DNA of 64,000 bases, taken from Sutterella megalosphaeroides. GTDB taxonomy: Bacteria > Pseudomonadota > Gammaproteobacteria > Burkholderiales > Burkholderiaceae_F. The position numbers and the translations under genes are program-made. A model generated the notes under the pieces. That model searched no databases, had not been told where the DNA came from, and saw nothing but the letters and a program-made list of their open reading frames with translations. The stretch is taken from positions 1 through 64,000 of the forward strand of contig NZ_AP018786.1 in the NCBI RefSeq assembly GCF_003609995.1, in the 5' to 3' direction. Shown here piece after piece: positions 17,216-27,452 of the stretch. Position 1 is the first letter of the stretch, and each line of letters begins with the position of its first letter.

Positions 17216-18733
17216 ATGTCGACCAAGTCATTCATCGCTTTACTCGCCGCGCTCTGCACCGCGCTCGCTCCGACGGGCCCCGTCTTTGCGGCCTCCGCCT
17301 CTCAGAGCGCGCTCGACCTCAACCTGCCGAGCCTCGGCACGGCCGCGGGGGCCGAACTCTCGCCCGCGGACGAGTACGAACTCGGCAAGCAACTCATGAC
17401 GCAGGTGCGCGCCGACCCGACCTACATGTCGGACCCCGAGACGTCGGAATACCTCAATCGCCTCGGCTACCAGCTCGTCAGCAACGCGCAGACCTACACC
17501 TACGGCTTTTTCTTTTTCCCGATCCGCGACGAAACGCTCAACGCCTTCGCGCTTCCCGGGGGCTTCATCGCCGTTCATACGGGCACGATCATCTCGGCAC
17601 AGAACGAGAGCGAACTCGCCGGGGTGATGGGGCACGAAATCGGTCACGTGACGCAGCGCCACATCGCCCGCATGATCGAAGGGCAAAAGAGCAACCTCGC
17701 GCTTACGGTGGGTTCGATCCTGCTTGCGATCCTCGCCGCGCGCGCCGGGGGCGACTCGGGCGGGCACGCCGCGGCCGCCATCGCCATGGGGTCGCAAGCC
17801 GCGATGATTCAGTCGCAGCTCAACTACTCGCAGGATGCCGAACGCGAAGCGGACCGCGTGGGCCTTCAGACGCTCTACCGCGCCGGGTTCGACCCGCACG
17901 GGCTCGAAGGGTTCTTCGCGCGCCTTCAGTCGAGCAACCGCTTTTACCGCTCGGCCGCTCCCGCCTACCTCTCCACCCACCCGCTCACGACCGAGCGTAT
18001 GGCCGACATGGAAAACCGCACGCGTCAGCTTCCGACGCGCATGCACGCCGACTCGCTCGACTTCAGCCTCATTCAGCAACGCGTTCGGGTCCTGCAGGAA
18101 ACGACCCACGACGGCTACCTGAAGATTCGCAAGAACATGGAGCGGGAACTCCGAAACGCCTCGGGGACGGCCCGCTGCGCCCTGGAGTACGGCCTTTCGG
18201 TCGCGTCGGAAAAGCTGAACGACAACGCCGCGGCGCTTGAGCACGCGAAGAAAGCCTCGTCGCTCTGCACGGGCGAATCCGCCGTGCTCGAACGCAACCT
18301 CCTGCGGGCGCGTTTCCGCAACGCCGGCACGACCGCGGCGAAAGACGCCGTGCTAAAGGATGCGAAGCGCGCCGTCGAACGCTATCCGCTCTCCGACATG
18401 ATGAGCGCGAACTACGTCGACATGCTCTACGAGCTCGGGCGGCACGAAGAACTCATTCGCTTCCTGAGAAACGGCTCCTCGCTTTCCCCCGACGACCCCG
18501 ACTACCACGCGCTTCTCGCGCGCTCCTACGAAAAGCTCGGCAAAAAGAGCCTCCAGTACCAGCACACGGGGGAAATGTACGCGCTCCTCGGCGCGACGGA
18601 AGCCGCCGTCTATCAGTACGGCATGGCCCAAAAGGCCGCGGACGGCGACTTTTACACGATGAGCGAAATCGACGCGCGGCTTCGCGAACTGCGCCAACAG
18701 ATGATTCAGGAAAAGAAGGATCGGGAGCGCTGA
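17216..18733 (+). CDS. Periplasmic M48 metalloprotease with TPR tail (BepA-like)
   Basis: 505 aa. A Sec signal peptide ([18 protein letters not shown]..., cleavage about residue 26) precedes an M48 peptidase domain with HEIGH zinc motif (about 137-141) and downstream metal-ligand region [10 protein letters not shown]. The C-terminal half (about 300-490) is helical and TPR-like ([35 protein letters not shown]). BepA (YfgC) is a periplasmic chaperone/protease that assists LptD assembly and removes stalled outer-membrane proteins. LptD is encoded 18 kb away, so this is functionally plausible. The start is chosen to place the signal peptide; an ATG at about 17152 is possible. Confidence 0.9.
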   Translation: MSTKSFIALLAALCTALAPTGPVFAASASQSALDLNLPSLGTAAGAELSPADEYELGKQLMTQVRADPTYMSDPETSEYLNRLGYQLVSNAQTYTYGFFFFPIRDETLNAFALPGGFIAVHTGTIISAQNESELAGVMGHEIGHVTQRHIARMIEGQKSNLALTVGSILLAILAARAGGDSGGHAAAAIAMGSQAAMIQSQLNYSQDAEREADRVGLQTLYRAGFDPHGLEGFFARLQSSNRFYRSAAPAYLSTHPLTTERMADMENRTRQLPTRMHADSLDFSLIQQRVRVLQETTHDGYLKIRKNMERELRNASGTARCALEYGLSVASEKLNDNAAALEHAKKASSLCTGESAVLERNLLRARFRNAGTTAAKDAVLKDAKRAVERYPLSDMMSANYVDMLYELGRHEELIRFLRNGSSLSPDDPDYHALLARSYEKLGKKSLQYQHTGEMYALLGATEAAVYQYGMAQKAADGDFYTMSEIDARLRELRQQMIQEKKDRER

Positions 18734-18745
18734 GCGCCCGAACGG

Positions 18746-18766
18746 AGGGGGCAAAGTCCCCCTTTC
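18746..18766 (+). terminator. Weak terminator after the M48 protease gene
   Basis: The stem AGGGGG / CCCCCT around CAAAGT is followed only by TTT. Confidence 0.5.
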
Positions 18767-18920
18767 GGACGGGTCCCCGCCGCGCAAAACCGTGAGAAAA
18801 TAAGCGCACCCGCGCCCCGCTCGACACGAACGGGGCGCCGCTCCCGCGGGAGCTCACCTCCAACGTTTCATTCCTCGGATGCCGCACGCCCGCGCGCGCC
18901 GGCATTGCATACGTACTTCC

Positions 18921-20003
18921 ATGGCTATTGAAGACTATCTGAACATCGCCGAGCCCACCACCGACGTCATCGAAACCGACGCCGTGATCGTCGGGGCCGG
19001 CCCCGTCGGGCTTTTCCAGGTTTTCGAACTCGGTCTCCTTGAGATCAAGGCGCACGTCGTCGATTCGCTGCGCAACGTGGGCGGGCAGTGCATGGAGCTC
19101 TACCCGACCAAGCCCATCTACGACATCCCGGCGGTTCCCGTCTGCTCCTCGTACGAACTCACGGAAAACCTCCTCAAGCAGATCCACCCGTTCAACCCGG
19201 TCTTCCACCTCGGCCAGGAAGTGGTCGACGTGCGCAAGCTCGAAGACGGGACGTTCCACGTCGAAACGAGCACCGGCACCCGCTTCAAGGCGAAGGTCGT
19301 GATCGTCGCCGCGGGCGTGGGCTCCTTCCAGCCGCGTCCCCTGCGCGTTCCGGGCATCGAAAAGTTCGAAGGCACGCAGCTCCACTACAGCTGCAAGGAC
19401 CCCTCGATCTTCGAAGGCAAGAACGTCGTCATCTGCGGCGGCGGCGACTCGGCCCTCGACTGGACGCTCAACCTCGTCGGTCGTGCCGAAAGCGTGGTGC
19501 TTCTGCACCGCCGCGACGGTTTCCGCGCTCAGGCCGCTTCGGTCGCGAAGATGCACGAGCTCTGCGAAAACTGGGAAATGCAGTTTGAAGTCGGCCAGAT
19601 CACGGGCTTCAACGAAGAAGACGGTCGCTTGACGGAAGTGCTCGTCGCGGGCGCCGACGGCGTCACCCGCCGCATTCCGCTCGATCATCTCCTCGTTTTC
19701 TACGGCCTGCAGCCCAAGCTCGGCCCCATCGAAAACTGGGGTCTTACGTTGGAGCGCAAGCAGATCGTCGTCGATACGGCGCGCTTCGAAACGAACATTC
19801 CGGGGCTCTTCGCCGTGGGCGACATCAACACCTACCCCGGCAAGAAGAAGCTCATTCTCTCGGGCTTCCACGAGTGCGCGCTCGCCGCGTTCGCCGCCTG
19901 CGACTACGTCTTCCCCGAAAAGCGCGTCTTCCTGCAGTACACGACCACGTCGCCGAAGCTCCACAAGGTGCTCGGCGTTGAAACGCCGACCTTCGACGAC
20001 TGA
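18921..20003 (+). CDS. Ferredoxin/flavodoxin-NADP+ reductase (thioredoxin-reductase-like)
   Basis: 360 aa two-dinucleotide-domain flavoprotein. The FAD motif [13 protein letters not shown] (about residues 20-32) and NADPH motif [13 protein letters not shown] (about 165-177) are clear, as are [18 protein letters not shown] (FAD contact) and an aromatic C-terminal extension ([15 protein letters not shown]). The CxxC redox pair of thioredoxin reductase is missing, which identifies the ferredoxin-NADP+ reductase branch (YumC type). It likely moves electrons between NADPH and ferredoxin for biosynthetic enzymes. ATG at 18921 follows the last plausible start. Confidence 0.9.
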   Translation: MAIEDYLNIAEPTTDVIETDAVIVGAGPVGLFQVFELGLLEIKAHVVDSLRNVGGQCMELYPTKPIYDIPAVPVCSSYELTENLLKQIHPFNPVFHLGQEVVDVRKLEDGTFHVETSTGTRFKAKVVIVAAGVGSFQPRPLRVPGIEKFEGTQLHYSCKDPSIFEGKNVVICGGGDSALDWTLNLVGRAESVVLLHRRDGFRAQAASVAKMHELCENWEMQFEVGQITGFNEEDGRLTEVLVAGADGVTRRIPLDHLLVFYGLQPKLGPIENWGLTLERKQIVVDTARFETNIPGLFAVGDINTYPGKKKLILSGFHECALAAFAACDYVFPEKRVFLQYTTTSPKLHKVLGVETPTFDD

Positions 20004-20021
20004 TCGTTCGTGCGTTCTCTG

Positions 20022-20057
20022 AAAAAAAGCTCCGGTTTCGTTTCCGGAGCCTTTTTT
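20022..20057. terminator. Bidirectional terminator between the reductase gene and apbC
   Basis: A-run (20022-20028), stem GCTCCGG / CCGGAGC (20029-20035 and 20044-20050) and T-run (20052-20057) between convergent genes. Confidence 0.9.
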
Positions 20058-20080
20058 CGTTGCGGGCAAGCGCGGGGCGC

Positions 20081-21169
20081 TTACTTCTGCGTCACCGAGA
20101 TGGTGGGCATCTTCGCCGTGTAGTCCTTGCCGAGACGCGCCACCGCGCCCGCGACCTTCATCGCCATGTCGCGGTACATTTCACCGGCCTTCGATTCGGG
20201 TTCGGCCGCCACCGTCGGGCAGCCGCCGTCGGCCTGTTCGCGGATCTTCGCGGAAAGCGGAAGCTTCCCGAGGACGGGCACGCCGTAGTCGGCGCTCATC
20301 CGGTCCGCGCCGCCTTCGCCGAAGATGTGTTCGACTTCGCCGCACTTGGGGCAGATGAAGACCGACATGTTTTCCACGACGCCGAGGATGGGCACGTTCA
20401 CCTTTTCGAACATGCGCAGGCCCTTCTTCGCGTCGATGAGCGCGATGTCCTGAGGCGTCGTCACGACGACGGCGCCCGTGATGGGCACGGACTGCGAGAG
20501 CGTGAGCTGAATGTCGCCCGTCCCCGGGGGCATGTCGATCACGAGGTAGTCGAGGTCGTGCCAGTTCGTCTGGGTGAGCATCTGCTGCAGGGCGCCCGCA
20601 GCGAGCGGACCGCGCCAGATCATCGGCTCGTCTTCGCCGACCATGAAGCCGATCGAATTGATCTGAAGGCCGTGCGCCTCCATGGGCTCCATCGTCTTGC
20701 CATCGGTGCTCACGGGCGTGCCGTGCGCGCCGAGCATCGTCGGCTGCGAGGGGCCGTAAATGTCCGCGTCGAGAACGCCGACCGTGGCACCCTCGTAGGC
20801 GAGCGCGAGCGCGAGGTTGGCGGACACGGTAGACTTCCCGACCCCGCCCTTGCCGGAACTCACGGCGATGATGTTCTTCACGCCCGGCATGACGCGAAGC
20901 GTCCCCTGCACCTTGTGCGCGATGATGTTCTGCGTGACGTTCACGGTGACGCCGGCCGCACCCGCGGCCTTGAGCGCTTCGCCCACGCGTTCGCCGACCG
21001 CCTGCGCGCGGCGACGGGCCGGATAGCCGAGCTCGATCGAGGCTTCGACGTTGCCTTCGTCGTCGACCGTGAGGCTCTTCAACATCTTCGAGGTGACGTA
21101 ATCGGTCCCGGTCACGGGATCGACGAGCGCCGCGAGCGCGGCTTCGAATTGGGTTTTCGTTGCAGTCAT
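20081..21169 (-). CDS. apbC: Iron-sulfur cluster carrier protein ApbC (Mrp/NBP35 family)
   Basis: 362 aa P-loop ATPase that carries or inserts Fe-S clusters. Visible: an N-terminal MIP18-like (DUF59) domain (about 1-90), deviant Walker [18 protein letters not shown] (about 106-122), [28 protein letters not shown] and the cluster-binding CPKCG motif (about 262-266). Start ATG 21169 matches the family; the frame extends into the metG promoter region. It is divergent from metG, an arrangement common in proteobacteria. Confidence 0.95.
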   Translation of the reverse strand: MTATKTQFEAALAALVDPVTGTDYVTSKMLKSLTVDDEGNVEASIELGYPARRRAQAVGERVGEALKAAGAAGVTVNVTQNIIAHKVQGTLRVMPGVKNIIAVSSGKGGVGKSTVSANLALALAYEGATVGVLDADIYGPSQPTMLGAHGTPVSTDGKTMEPMEAHGLQINSIGFMVGEDEPMIWRGPLAAGALQQMLTQTNWHDLDYLVIDMPPGTGDIQLTLSQSVPITGAVVVTTPQDIALIDAKKGLRMFEKVNVPILGVVENMSVFICPKCGEVEHIFGEGGADRMSADYGVPVLGKLPLSAKIREQADGGCPTVAAEPESKAGEMYRDMAMKVAGAVARLGKDYTAKMPTISVTQK

Positions 21170-21389
21170 GTTTCCTGCCTTGTGCTGTTCGCATGGAGTG
21201 CCGGAAGGCTCAGTTTGCTCCGGCCGATCCGACCATTCTACCGTTACCGTCAAGCGCGGAACCGCGGCACGAACCCAACGCTCCGACGAAAGAAACTACA
21301 ATATCGGCCTTTCGTATGTTCCGGTCCGCCGAGCTTCGCGCCCATCTGCGCGGTGCTTCGCCCCGCAAACTTCTGGATTTTTCCCGCAA

Positions 21390-23459
21390 ATGACACAGCG
21401 CAATCTTTTCGTCACCACCGCCCTGCCGTATGCGAACGGCGCCTTCCACATGGGCCACATCATGGAGTACATCCAGGCCGACATTTGGGTCCGTCACGAA
21501 CGCATGGCGGGCAACCGCGTGCACTTCGTGGGCGCGGACGACGTGCACGGCGCGCCCATCATGATTGCGGCCCAGAAGCGCGGCATCACGCCCCAGGCGT
21601 TCGTGGCCGAAATCGCGGCCGGCCGCCGCCAGTACCTCGACGGCTTCCACATCAGCTTCGACCACTGGCACAGCACGGACGCCCCGGAAAACCACGAACT
21701 TTCGCGCGAGATTTACCTGCGCCTGAAGGACGCGGGCCTCATCTACACGAAGGAAATCGAACAGTTCTACGACACGCAGAAGAACATGTTCCTCGCCGAC
21801 CGCTTCATCAAGGGCACCTGCCCGCGTTGCAGCGCGCCCGACCAGTACGGCGACAACTGCGAAAAGTGCTCGGCGGTCTACTCGCCGACCGAAGTCGTGA
21901 ACCCCTACTCGACCCTCTCGGGCACGACCCCCGTTCTGAAGACCTCCACCCACTACTTCTTCCGTCTCTCGGACCCGAAGTGCGTCGAATTCCTTCGCAG
22001 CTGGACGAGCGGTCGCGGCGCCGACGGCGCGCCCACCGTGCAGGAAGAAGTTCTCTCGAAGGACAACGAATGGCTCGGCGTCGAAGGGGGTCTCTCCGAC
22101 TGGGACATCTCCCGCGACGCGCCCTATTTCGGCATTGAAATTCCCGACGCTCCGGGCAAGTACTTCTACGTCTGGCTCGACGCTCCGATCGGCTACCTCG
22201 CTTCCTTCAAGGCGTACTGCGACAAGACGGGGCTCGACTTCGAGAAGGAACTCTCGGCCGAAAACACCGAGCAGATCCACTTCATCGGCAAGGACATCAT
22301 CTACTTCCACACGCTCTTCTGGCCTGCGATGCTGCACTTCGCCGGGAAGCCCTTCCGCACGCCCGACCACGTGAACGCCCACGGCTTCATGACGGTGAAC
22401 GGCGAAAAGATGTCGAAGAGCCGCGGCACGGGGATCTCCCCCCTGCAGTACCTCGAACTCGGCATGGACGCCGAGTGGCTGCGCTACTACCTCGCCGCGA
22501 AGCTCAATTCCCGCGTCGAAGACGTCGACTTCACGAAGACCGACTTCGCCCGTCGCATCAACTCGGACCTGATCGGCAAGTACGTCAACATCGCGAGCCG
22601 CGCCGCGGGCTTCATCGTGAAGCGCTTCGAAGGGCGCGTGAACGACGCCGCGATGCGGGATCCCCTCCTCGAATCGATCCGCGAACGCGCCGACGAGGTG
22701 AAGGGCTACTACGAAACGCGCGAATTCGCCCGTGCGACGCGCCTCGTGATGGAACTCGCCGACCGCATCAACGAGTTCGTCGACCAGGAAAAGCCCTGGG
22801 AGCTCGCCAAGAACCCCGAAGCGGCCGAGAAGCTCCACCGCGTGAGCTCGATCGCGCTCGAAGGCTTCCGCCTCCTCACGCTCTTCCTGAAGCCCGTGCT
22901 GCCCGCCACGGCCGAACGCGTCGAATCGTTCCTCTCGATCGAGCCGCTCCTCTGGTCGAGCGTGGCGACGCCCCTTTCGTCCGAGCGCCCGATCCAGGCC
23001 TTCAAGCACCTGATGCAGCGCGTCGACATGGAAAAGCAGCTCGACCGACTGCTCCCGAACGTTCCGGTTGCCGCCGAACCCGTTGAAGCGCCCAAGCTCC
23101 CGGGCGGCGAAGCCGTGGCCGACGAGTGCACGATCGACGACTTCACGAAGATCGACCTGCGCGTGGCGAAGATCGTTGAGTGCGACGAAGTCGAAGGCTC
23201 GACGAAGCTCCTGCGCCTCACGCTCGACCTCGGCGAAGGGCGCACGCGCAACGTCTTCTCCGGCATCAAGAGCGCCTACAAGCCCGAAGACCTGAAGGGC
23301 AAGCTCACGGTCGTGATCGCGAACCTCGCGCCCCGAAAGATGCGCTTCGGCGTTTCCGAAGGGATGGTGCTCGCCGCCTCCGACGCCGAAGACAAGTCGC
23401 TCGGCCTCTTCATCCTCGAACCGCACGCGGGTGCGGTGCCCGGCATGCGCATCCGCTAA
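21390..23459 (+). CDS. metG: Methionine-tRNA ligase MetG
   Basis: 689 aa class I synthetase that charges tRNA-Met. HIGH-type motif is HMGH in [19 protein letters not shown] (about 14-32). A zinc-knuckle insertion contains [17 protein letters not shown] (about 144-160). KMSKS is at about 335-339 ([11 protein letters not shown]). The C-terminal Trbp111/EMAP-like dimerisation domain begins about 590 ([20 protein letters not shown]). The ATG at 21390 matches the family start. Ends at a terminator that also carries the next gene's promoter. Confidence 0.97.
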   Translation: MTQRNLFVTTALPYANGAFHMGHIMEYIQADIWVRHERMAGNRVHFVGADDVHGAPIMIAAQKRGITPQAFVAEIAAGRRQYLDGFHISFDHWHSTDAPENHELSREIYLRLKDAGLIYTKEIEQFYDTQKNMFLADRFIKGTCPRCSAPDQYGDNCEKCSAVYSPTEVVNPYSTLSGTTPVLKTSTHYFFRLSDPKCVEFLRSWTSGRGADGAPTVQEEVLSKDNEWLGVEGGLSDWDISRDAPYFGIEIPDAPGKYFYVWLDAPIGYLASFKAYCDKTGLDFEKELSAENTEQIHFIGKDIIYFHTLFWPAMLHFAGKPFRTPDHVNAHGFMTVNGEKMSKSRGTGISPLQYLELGMDAEWLRYYLAAKLNSRVEDVDFTKTDFARRINSDLIGKYVNIASRAAGFIVKRFEGRVNDAAMRDPLLESIRERADEVKGYYETREFARATRLVMELADRINEFVDQEKPWELAKNPEAAEKLHRVSSIALEGFRLLTLFLKPVLPATAERVESFLSIEPLLWSSVATPLSSERPIQAFKHLMQRVDMEKQLDRLLPNVPVAAEPVEAPKLPGGEAVADECTIDDFTKIDLRVAKIVECDEVEGSTKLLRLTLDLGEGRTRNVFSGIKSAYKPEDLKGKLTVVIANLAPRKMRFGVSEGMVLAASDAEDKSLGLFILEPHAGAVPGMRIR

Positions 23460-23484
23460 GTCCCGAGCACTTCCCCAACCGACG

Positions 23485-23516
23485 GGGCGCCGTTTGAACC
23501 GAACGGCGCCCTTTCC
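23485..23516 (+). terminator. Terminator of metG
   Basis: A perfect 10-bp stem GGGCGCCGTT / AACGGCGCCC around a 7-nt loop (TGAACCG) is followed by TTTCC. Confidence 0.8.
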
Positions 23517-23522
23517 TACAAT
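23494..23522 (+). promoter_or_regulatory. Promoter of the SulP transporter gene, inside the metG terminator
   Basis: TTGAAC (23494-23499), exact 17-bp spacer and TACAAT (23517-23522). The -35 falls in the loop region and the spacer is the 3' arm of the metG terminator hairpin. Confidence 0.6.
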
Positions 23523-23578
23523 GGACGCGTCGCCGCGAGCGACGCTTTTTTCTTTTTCTCTTTTCCCAGGCCCCACAA

Positions 23579-25312
23579 ATGAGCTTCAAAGAGCAGCTGA
23601 AGAGCACGCTCCACCACGTGCCCCTCGCGAAGTTCTCCCCCGTTTTCCTGCAGTCGATGCGATCCTACAATCGCCATCAGCTCACCCGCGACGTCTCCGC
23701 CGGCCTCACGGTCGGCATGGTGGCGCTCCCTCTGGCGATGGCCTTCGGCATCGCCTCCGGCGTTCCTCCGGAAGCGGGGCTCTACACCGCCATCATCGCC
23801 GGTTTTCTCATCTCGCTTTTCGGCGGCTGCCGCGTTCAGATCGGCGGCCCGGCCGGCGCCTTCGTCGTCATCATCTACGGGATCATCGCCCAGTACGGGC
23901 TCTCGAACCTGATGCTCGCCACCCTCGGCTCGGGCATCATTCTCTTTTTCATGGGGCTCTTCAAGCTCGGCGGCTTCATCAAATTCATCCCCGTCTCGAT
24001 CGTGATCGGCTTCACGAACGGCATCGCCGTGATGATCGGCATGCAGCAGGTGAAGGACTTCCTCGGTCTGACGGTTGAAAAAATGCCCGCCGACTTCTTC
24101 GGCATGGTTTCGACCGTGCTGGCCAACCTCCACACGATCAACCCGTGGGCGCTCGGGATCGCGGCGGCGAGCTTCCTTCTCATCAAGTTCTGGCCGAAGG
24201 GCTACCAGATGAGCGGCCCGCAGTGGAAGAAGTGGCTCGCGCATCTGCCGGGCACCGTGGTCGTTCTCGTTCTCTCGACGGCGCTCGTGAGCCTCTTCAA
24301 CGTCCCGGTCGAAACGATCGGTTCGAAGTTCGGCGGCATTCCGCAAAAACTCCCCGACTTTACGCTCCCCGACTTCGACTGGGCGACCGCCAAGCAGCTC
24401 TACGGTCCCATGCTCACGATCGCCGTGCTCGGCTCGATCGAAAGCCTGCTGTGCGCACGCGTCTCCGACACGATGACCGACGACCGTCACGACCCGAACC
24501 AGGAACTGATGGGCCAGGGGATCGCCAACATGGTCGTTCCCTTCTTCGGCGGCATTCCCGCCACGGGCACGATCGCCCGTACGGTCACCAACATCAAGTC
24601 GGGCGCGGCCTCGCCGGTTGCGGGCATGGTGCACGCCGTGACGCTTCTCGTCGTGATCCTCGTCGCCGCCCCGCTCGCGAGCAACATTCCGCTCTCGGCG
24701 CTCGCCGCGATTCTCGTCTTCGTGGCGTGGAACATGGGCAACTGGCGCGAATTCCTGCGCCTGCGCCAGATGACGCTCTCCTACAAGGCGACGCTCGTCA
24801 TCACGTTCCTCCTCACGGTGATCTTCGACCTCACGGTGGCCGTTGAAGTCGGTCTCGTCGTCGCGTGCATCTTCTTCCTGATGCGCATGAACAACATCAC
24901 CGTGGTCGAACCCGCGACGCTGCCCTTCAACATCCCCGAAACGGTCGAAGCCTGGCACGTGAAGGGAGCGCTCTTCTTCGGTTCCGTCTCGAAGCTCGAA
25001 CCCGTGACGGACCCCGCGCGCATTCACGGTGCGGGGGCCGCCCGCATCGTGATTCTCGACTTCGAGGATCTTCTCAACATCGACAATTCCGCGATGGATC
25101 AGATCGAAGCGTTCGTGCGGGCCCTGCACCGCCACAACCACGAACTCATCATCGCGGGCGCGTCGGGTCACCCCCTGCGCCAGCTCGAACGCACGGGCAT
25201 CGCCCGCGAGCTCGGGGCCAATCTGGTGCCCGACATGGAGTTCGCCGTCGCGCGCTGCCGCGTCGTGCTCGAAGAGCTCGACCGGAAGGAAGCCGCGAAG
25301 CGCGGCGAGTAA
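23579..25312 (+). CDS. SulP (SLC26) family anion transporter with STAS domain
   Basis: 577 aa. About twelve to fourteen hydrophobic segments fill residues 30-440. The SulP signature region GVPPEAGLYTAIIAGFLISLFGG and IGGPAGAFVVIIYGI are clear, with FFGGIPATGTIARTVTNIKSG further on. The cytoplasmic C-terminal STAS domain spans about 450-570 (IVILDFEDLLNIDNSAMDQIEAF). SulP transporters import sulfate, bicarbonate (BicA, DauA) or dicarboxylates; sequence reading alone does not decide which. No carbonic anhydrase is adjacent. Confidence 0.9.
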   Translation: MSFKEQLKSTLHHVPLAKFSPVFLQSMRSYNRHQLTRDVSAGLTVGMVALPLAMAFGIASGVPPEAGLYTAIIAGFLISLFGGCRVQIGGPAGAFVVIIYGIIAQYGLSNLMLATLGSGIILFFMGLFKLGGFIKFIPVSIVIGFTNGIAVMIGMQQVKDFLGLTVEKMPADFFGMVSTVLANLHTINPWALGIAAASFLLIKFWPKGYQMSGPQWKKWLAHLPGTVVVLVLSTALVSLFNVPVETIGSKFGGIPQKLPDFTLPDFDWATAKQLYGPMLTIAVLGSIESLLCARVSDTMTDDRHDPNQELMGQGIANMVVPFFGGIPATGTIARTVTNIKSGAASPVAGMVHAVTLLVVILVAAPLASNIPLSALAAILVFVAWNMGNWREFLRLRQMTLSYKATLVITFLLTVIFDLTVAVEVGLVVACIFFLMRMNNITVVEPATLPFNIPETVEAWHVKGALFFGSVSKLEPVTDPARIHGAGAARIVILDFEDLLNIDNSAMDQIEAFVRALHRHNHELIIAGASGHPLRQLERTGIARELGANLVPDMEFAVARCRVVLEELDRKEAAKRGE

Positions 25313-25354
25313 CGGGCCGCCCCTCGGGGCTCTTCGGAGCCCCGGCCGCCCGAA

Positions 25355-25394
25355 AGCAAAAAGGCCTCCGACGCGCGTTCGGGGGCCTTTTTGC
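25355..25394. terminator. Bidirectional terminator between sulP-type gene and metQ
   Basis: GCAAAAAGGCC (25356-25366) pairs with GGCCTTTTTGC around a 17-nt loop. A and T runs on both sides suit both converging transcripts. Confidence 0.85.
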
Positions 25395-25412
25395 TTGGGG
25401 CTTGAGGTCGTT

Positions 25413-26267
25413 TTACCAGGTGGGCTTCACCGCCCCGTGGAAGGTCTTCCTGACGAATTCCGCCACCTGCGGCGAACGGTACGATTCGACGAAGGTCTTC
25501 ACCGCGGCGCTTTCCGTGTTGTCGGGGCGCGAAGCGATGATGATGAGGGCGTAGGGCGCCTGCTCGTCTTCGAAGAAGAACCCGTCCTTCTCGGGCGAGA
25601 GACCCGCGCTGATCACGTAATTCATCGGAATCACGGCAATCTCCAGATCGTCGACGCTGCGCGGCAGCTGCGCCGCTTCGAGTTCGAGAATGTTGAGTTT
25701 CTTCGGATTTTCGACGATGTCGGCGACAGTCGCTTCGGTGCCGCGGTTTTTCTCCAGAACGAGAAGCCCCGCCTTCTCAAGAAGCAAAAGCGCGCGCCCG
25801 CCGTTCGAGGGGTCGTTCGGGATCGCCACGCGAGCGCCTTCGGGGAGGGCGTCGACCGACTTGATGCGACGCGAATAAAAGCCCATCGGCTGAATCACGG
25901 CGTCGGCCACCACCTTGAGGTCGGTGTTTTGCTTGGCGTTGAAGTTCTCAAGGAAGGGGCGGTGCTGATAGACCGCGAGGTCGAGCTTTCCGTCGGAAAG
26001 CGCCGTATCGGGCGTCACGTAGTCCGTGAATTCGACGACTTCGACGGTGAGGCCGCGCTCTTTGGCAACCTTCGCCGCTTCCGTCACGATGTCGGCGTGC
26101 GGACCGGCCGTCACACCGACGCGGATCGTCGTTTCAGTCGTCTTAGCGCCCGTCGCGGCACCCGCTTCGCCGCCGGGCGCTTCCTTCCCGCAACCGCCGA
26201 GCATCATGAGGGCGCCCCCGGCAACAAAGCCCGTTCCCAAGGTACGAAGAAAAGCGCGTCTCTGCAT
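25413..26267 (-). CDS. metQ: Methionine-binding lipoprotein MetQ (NlpA family), possible Tat lipoprotein
   Basis: 284 aa periplasmic binding lipoprotein, the substrate receptor for MetNI. The signal peptide ends at a lipobox with Cys in MLGGCGKE (about residue 26) and begins with a twin-arginine-like QRRAFLRTLG motif, so Tat export is possible. The mature part has IRVGVTAGPHADIVTEAAK, YVTPDTALSDGKLDLAVYQHRPFLENFN and RVAIPNDPSNGGRALLLLEKAG, all typical of NlpA/MetQ. It is a stand-alone gene 20 kb from metNI. Confidence 0.93.
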   Translation of the reverse strand: MQRRAFLRTLGTGFVAGGALMMLGGCGKEAPGGEAGAATGAKTTETTIRVGVTAGPHADIVTEAAKVAKERGLTVEVVEFTDYVTPDTALSDGKLDLAVYQHRPFLENFNAKQNTDLKVVADAVIQPMGFYSRRIKSVDALPEGARVAIPNDPSNGGRALLLLEKAGLLVLEKNRGTEATVADIVENPKKLNILELEAAQLPRSVDDLEIAVIPMNYVISAGLSPEKDGFFFEDEQAPYALIIIASRPDNTESAAVKTFVESYRSPQVAEFVRKTFHGAVKPTW

Positions 26268-26416
26268 GATGCCTCCCGGTGATGAATGGTGGGGTTCGGA
26301 TCGATTCGTCCGTCAAACCATTCTCACCGATTTCCCCGAGGCGCCTTCGGGGGGTTTTGCCCGCCCGTCCTCGTAATACCTCAACCGAAACGCATTCTTC
26401 CCGTCCGAAAGGCCGC

Positions 26417-27331
26417 TCAGGCAAAGACGTCGTCTTCGGGCGGCGCTTCGCCGTCGGGCGCGGGCTCGTCGAAAAGCCGCTCCTGCAGGCCCTCGGCCGC
26501 AGCATGCGTCACGTAGATCGGCCCGTAGGGGGTGGCCTGAGTGATGCGCACCATGTGCTCCTTGGCCAATTCCAGAAGCGCAAGGCACCAAACGGCCGCG
26601 TTTTCCTTCGGGTTCCCGTCGGTCGACTCCCGCAGCAGCGACTCGTACGTGAGCCACCTCGCCCGCGAGAGGCGCCGCAGGACTTCCGCCATGTGTTCGC
26701 GCACGGAAAGCTCCTGCCGCGCCACCCGATGGTTGGCGTGCAGTCGGCCGCGCGCCACGACGTCCATCCAGGCTTCGGCGAGCGCATGGGCGTCCACGTC
26801 GGGGTCGGGCAGCGTCTTTTCGTCCCGACACGCGCCGAGTGCGATTTGGAAGTCGCGTCCGAGGCGCGGCATCGCGTCGAGTTTTTTGGCCGCGGCGCGG
26901 ATGCGCTCGTACTCCAGAAGGCGCGCCATGAGTTCGGCTCGGGGATCTTCGGGGCCCTCCTCGTCGTGCGCGGGGCGCTTCGGGAGCAGGAGGCGGCTCT
27001 TGATCTGCATGAGCGTAGCCGCCATAACGAGGTACGCGGCCGCGAGTTCGAGGTTCGATCGGCGCACGATTTCCATGTACGCCATGTACTGATCCGTCAG
27101 GGTCGCCATGGGGATGTCCATGACGTCGAACTTCTGGCTGCGAATAAGGTAGAGGAGCAGATCGAGCGGCCCCTCGAAGCGCTCGAGAATGACGCGCAAG
27201 GCGTCCGGCGGAATGTAGAGCCCCGTCGGACAGCGCTTCAGGGGCTCGCCGTAGAGGACGGCGAGCACCGTCTCGCCGGCCGAACCGGGAGCAACCGAAG
27301 CGTGAGTCTCAAGGGGAGCGTCATCGTGCAT
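26417..27331 (-). CDS. scpA: Segregation and condensation protein A
   Basis: 304 aa kleisin subunit that bridges SMC and ScpB in the bacterial condensin complex. The N-terminal FEGPLDLLLYLIRSQKFDVMDIPMA (about 52-76) is the SMC-neck-binding motif. The middle is helical and charged, and a C-terminal winged-helix part includes ENAAVWCLALLELAKEHMVRI (about 245-265). The first 45 residues are an extra low-complexity segment, so the true start could be internal. scpB and smc are not in the window. A terminator lies upstream, so it has its own promoter. Confidence 0.93.
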   Translation of the reverse strand: MHDDAPLETHASVAPGSAGETVLAVLYGEPLKRCPTGLYIPPDALRVILERFEGPLDLLLYLIRSQKFDVMDIPMATLTDQYMAYMEIVRRSNLELAAAYLVMAATLMQIKSRLLLPKRPAHDEEGPEDPRAELMARLLEYERIRAAAKKLDAMPRLGRDFQIALGACRDEKTLPDPDVDAHALAEAWMDVVARGRLHANHRVARQELSVREHMAEVLRRLSRARWLTYESLLRESTDGNPKENAAVWCLALLELAKEHMVRITQATPYGPIYVTHAAAEGLQERLFDEPAPDGEAPPEDDVFA

Positions 27332-27374
27332 GAAAAAGGGGCGTTGGAGCGTGCGAAGGGCGAAAGCACTACGG

Positions 27375-27404
27375 AAAAGGGCCCGGAAGCGCGGCTCCGG
27401 GCCC
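27375..27404 (-). terminator. Terminator of the malic enzyme gene
   Basis: Minus strand: GGGCCCGGA / TCCGGGCCC stem with a 7-nt loop, then TTTT. Confidence 0.85.
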
Positions 27405-27452
27405 GATCAACCGAACGGGGAGGGACCGGGCGTCCCTCCGTTCGAGCCGTCC

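Noticed and set aside
21210-23576. 788-aa minus-strand frame antisense to metG
   Set aside because: Shadow; low-complexity E/V/R/D composition typical of antisense to high-GC genes, while metG carries HIGH-type and KMSKS motifs.
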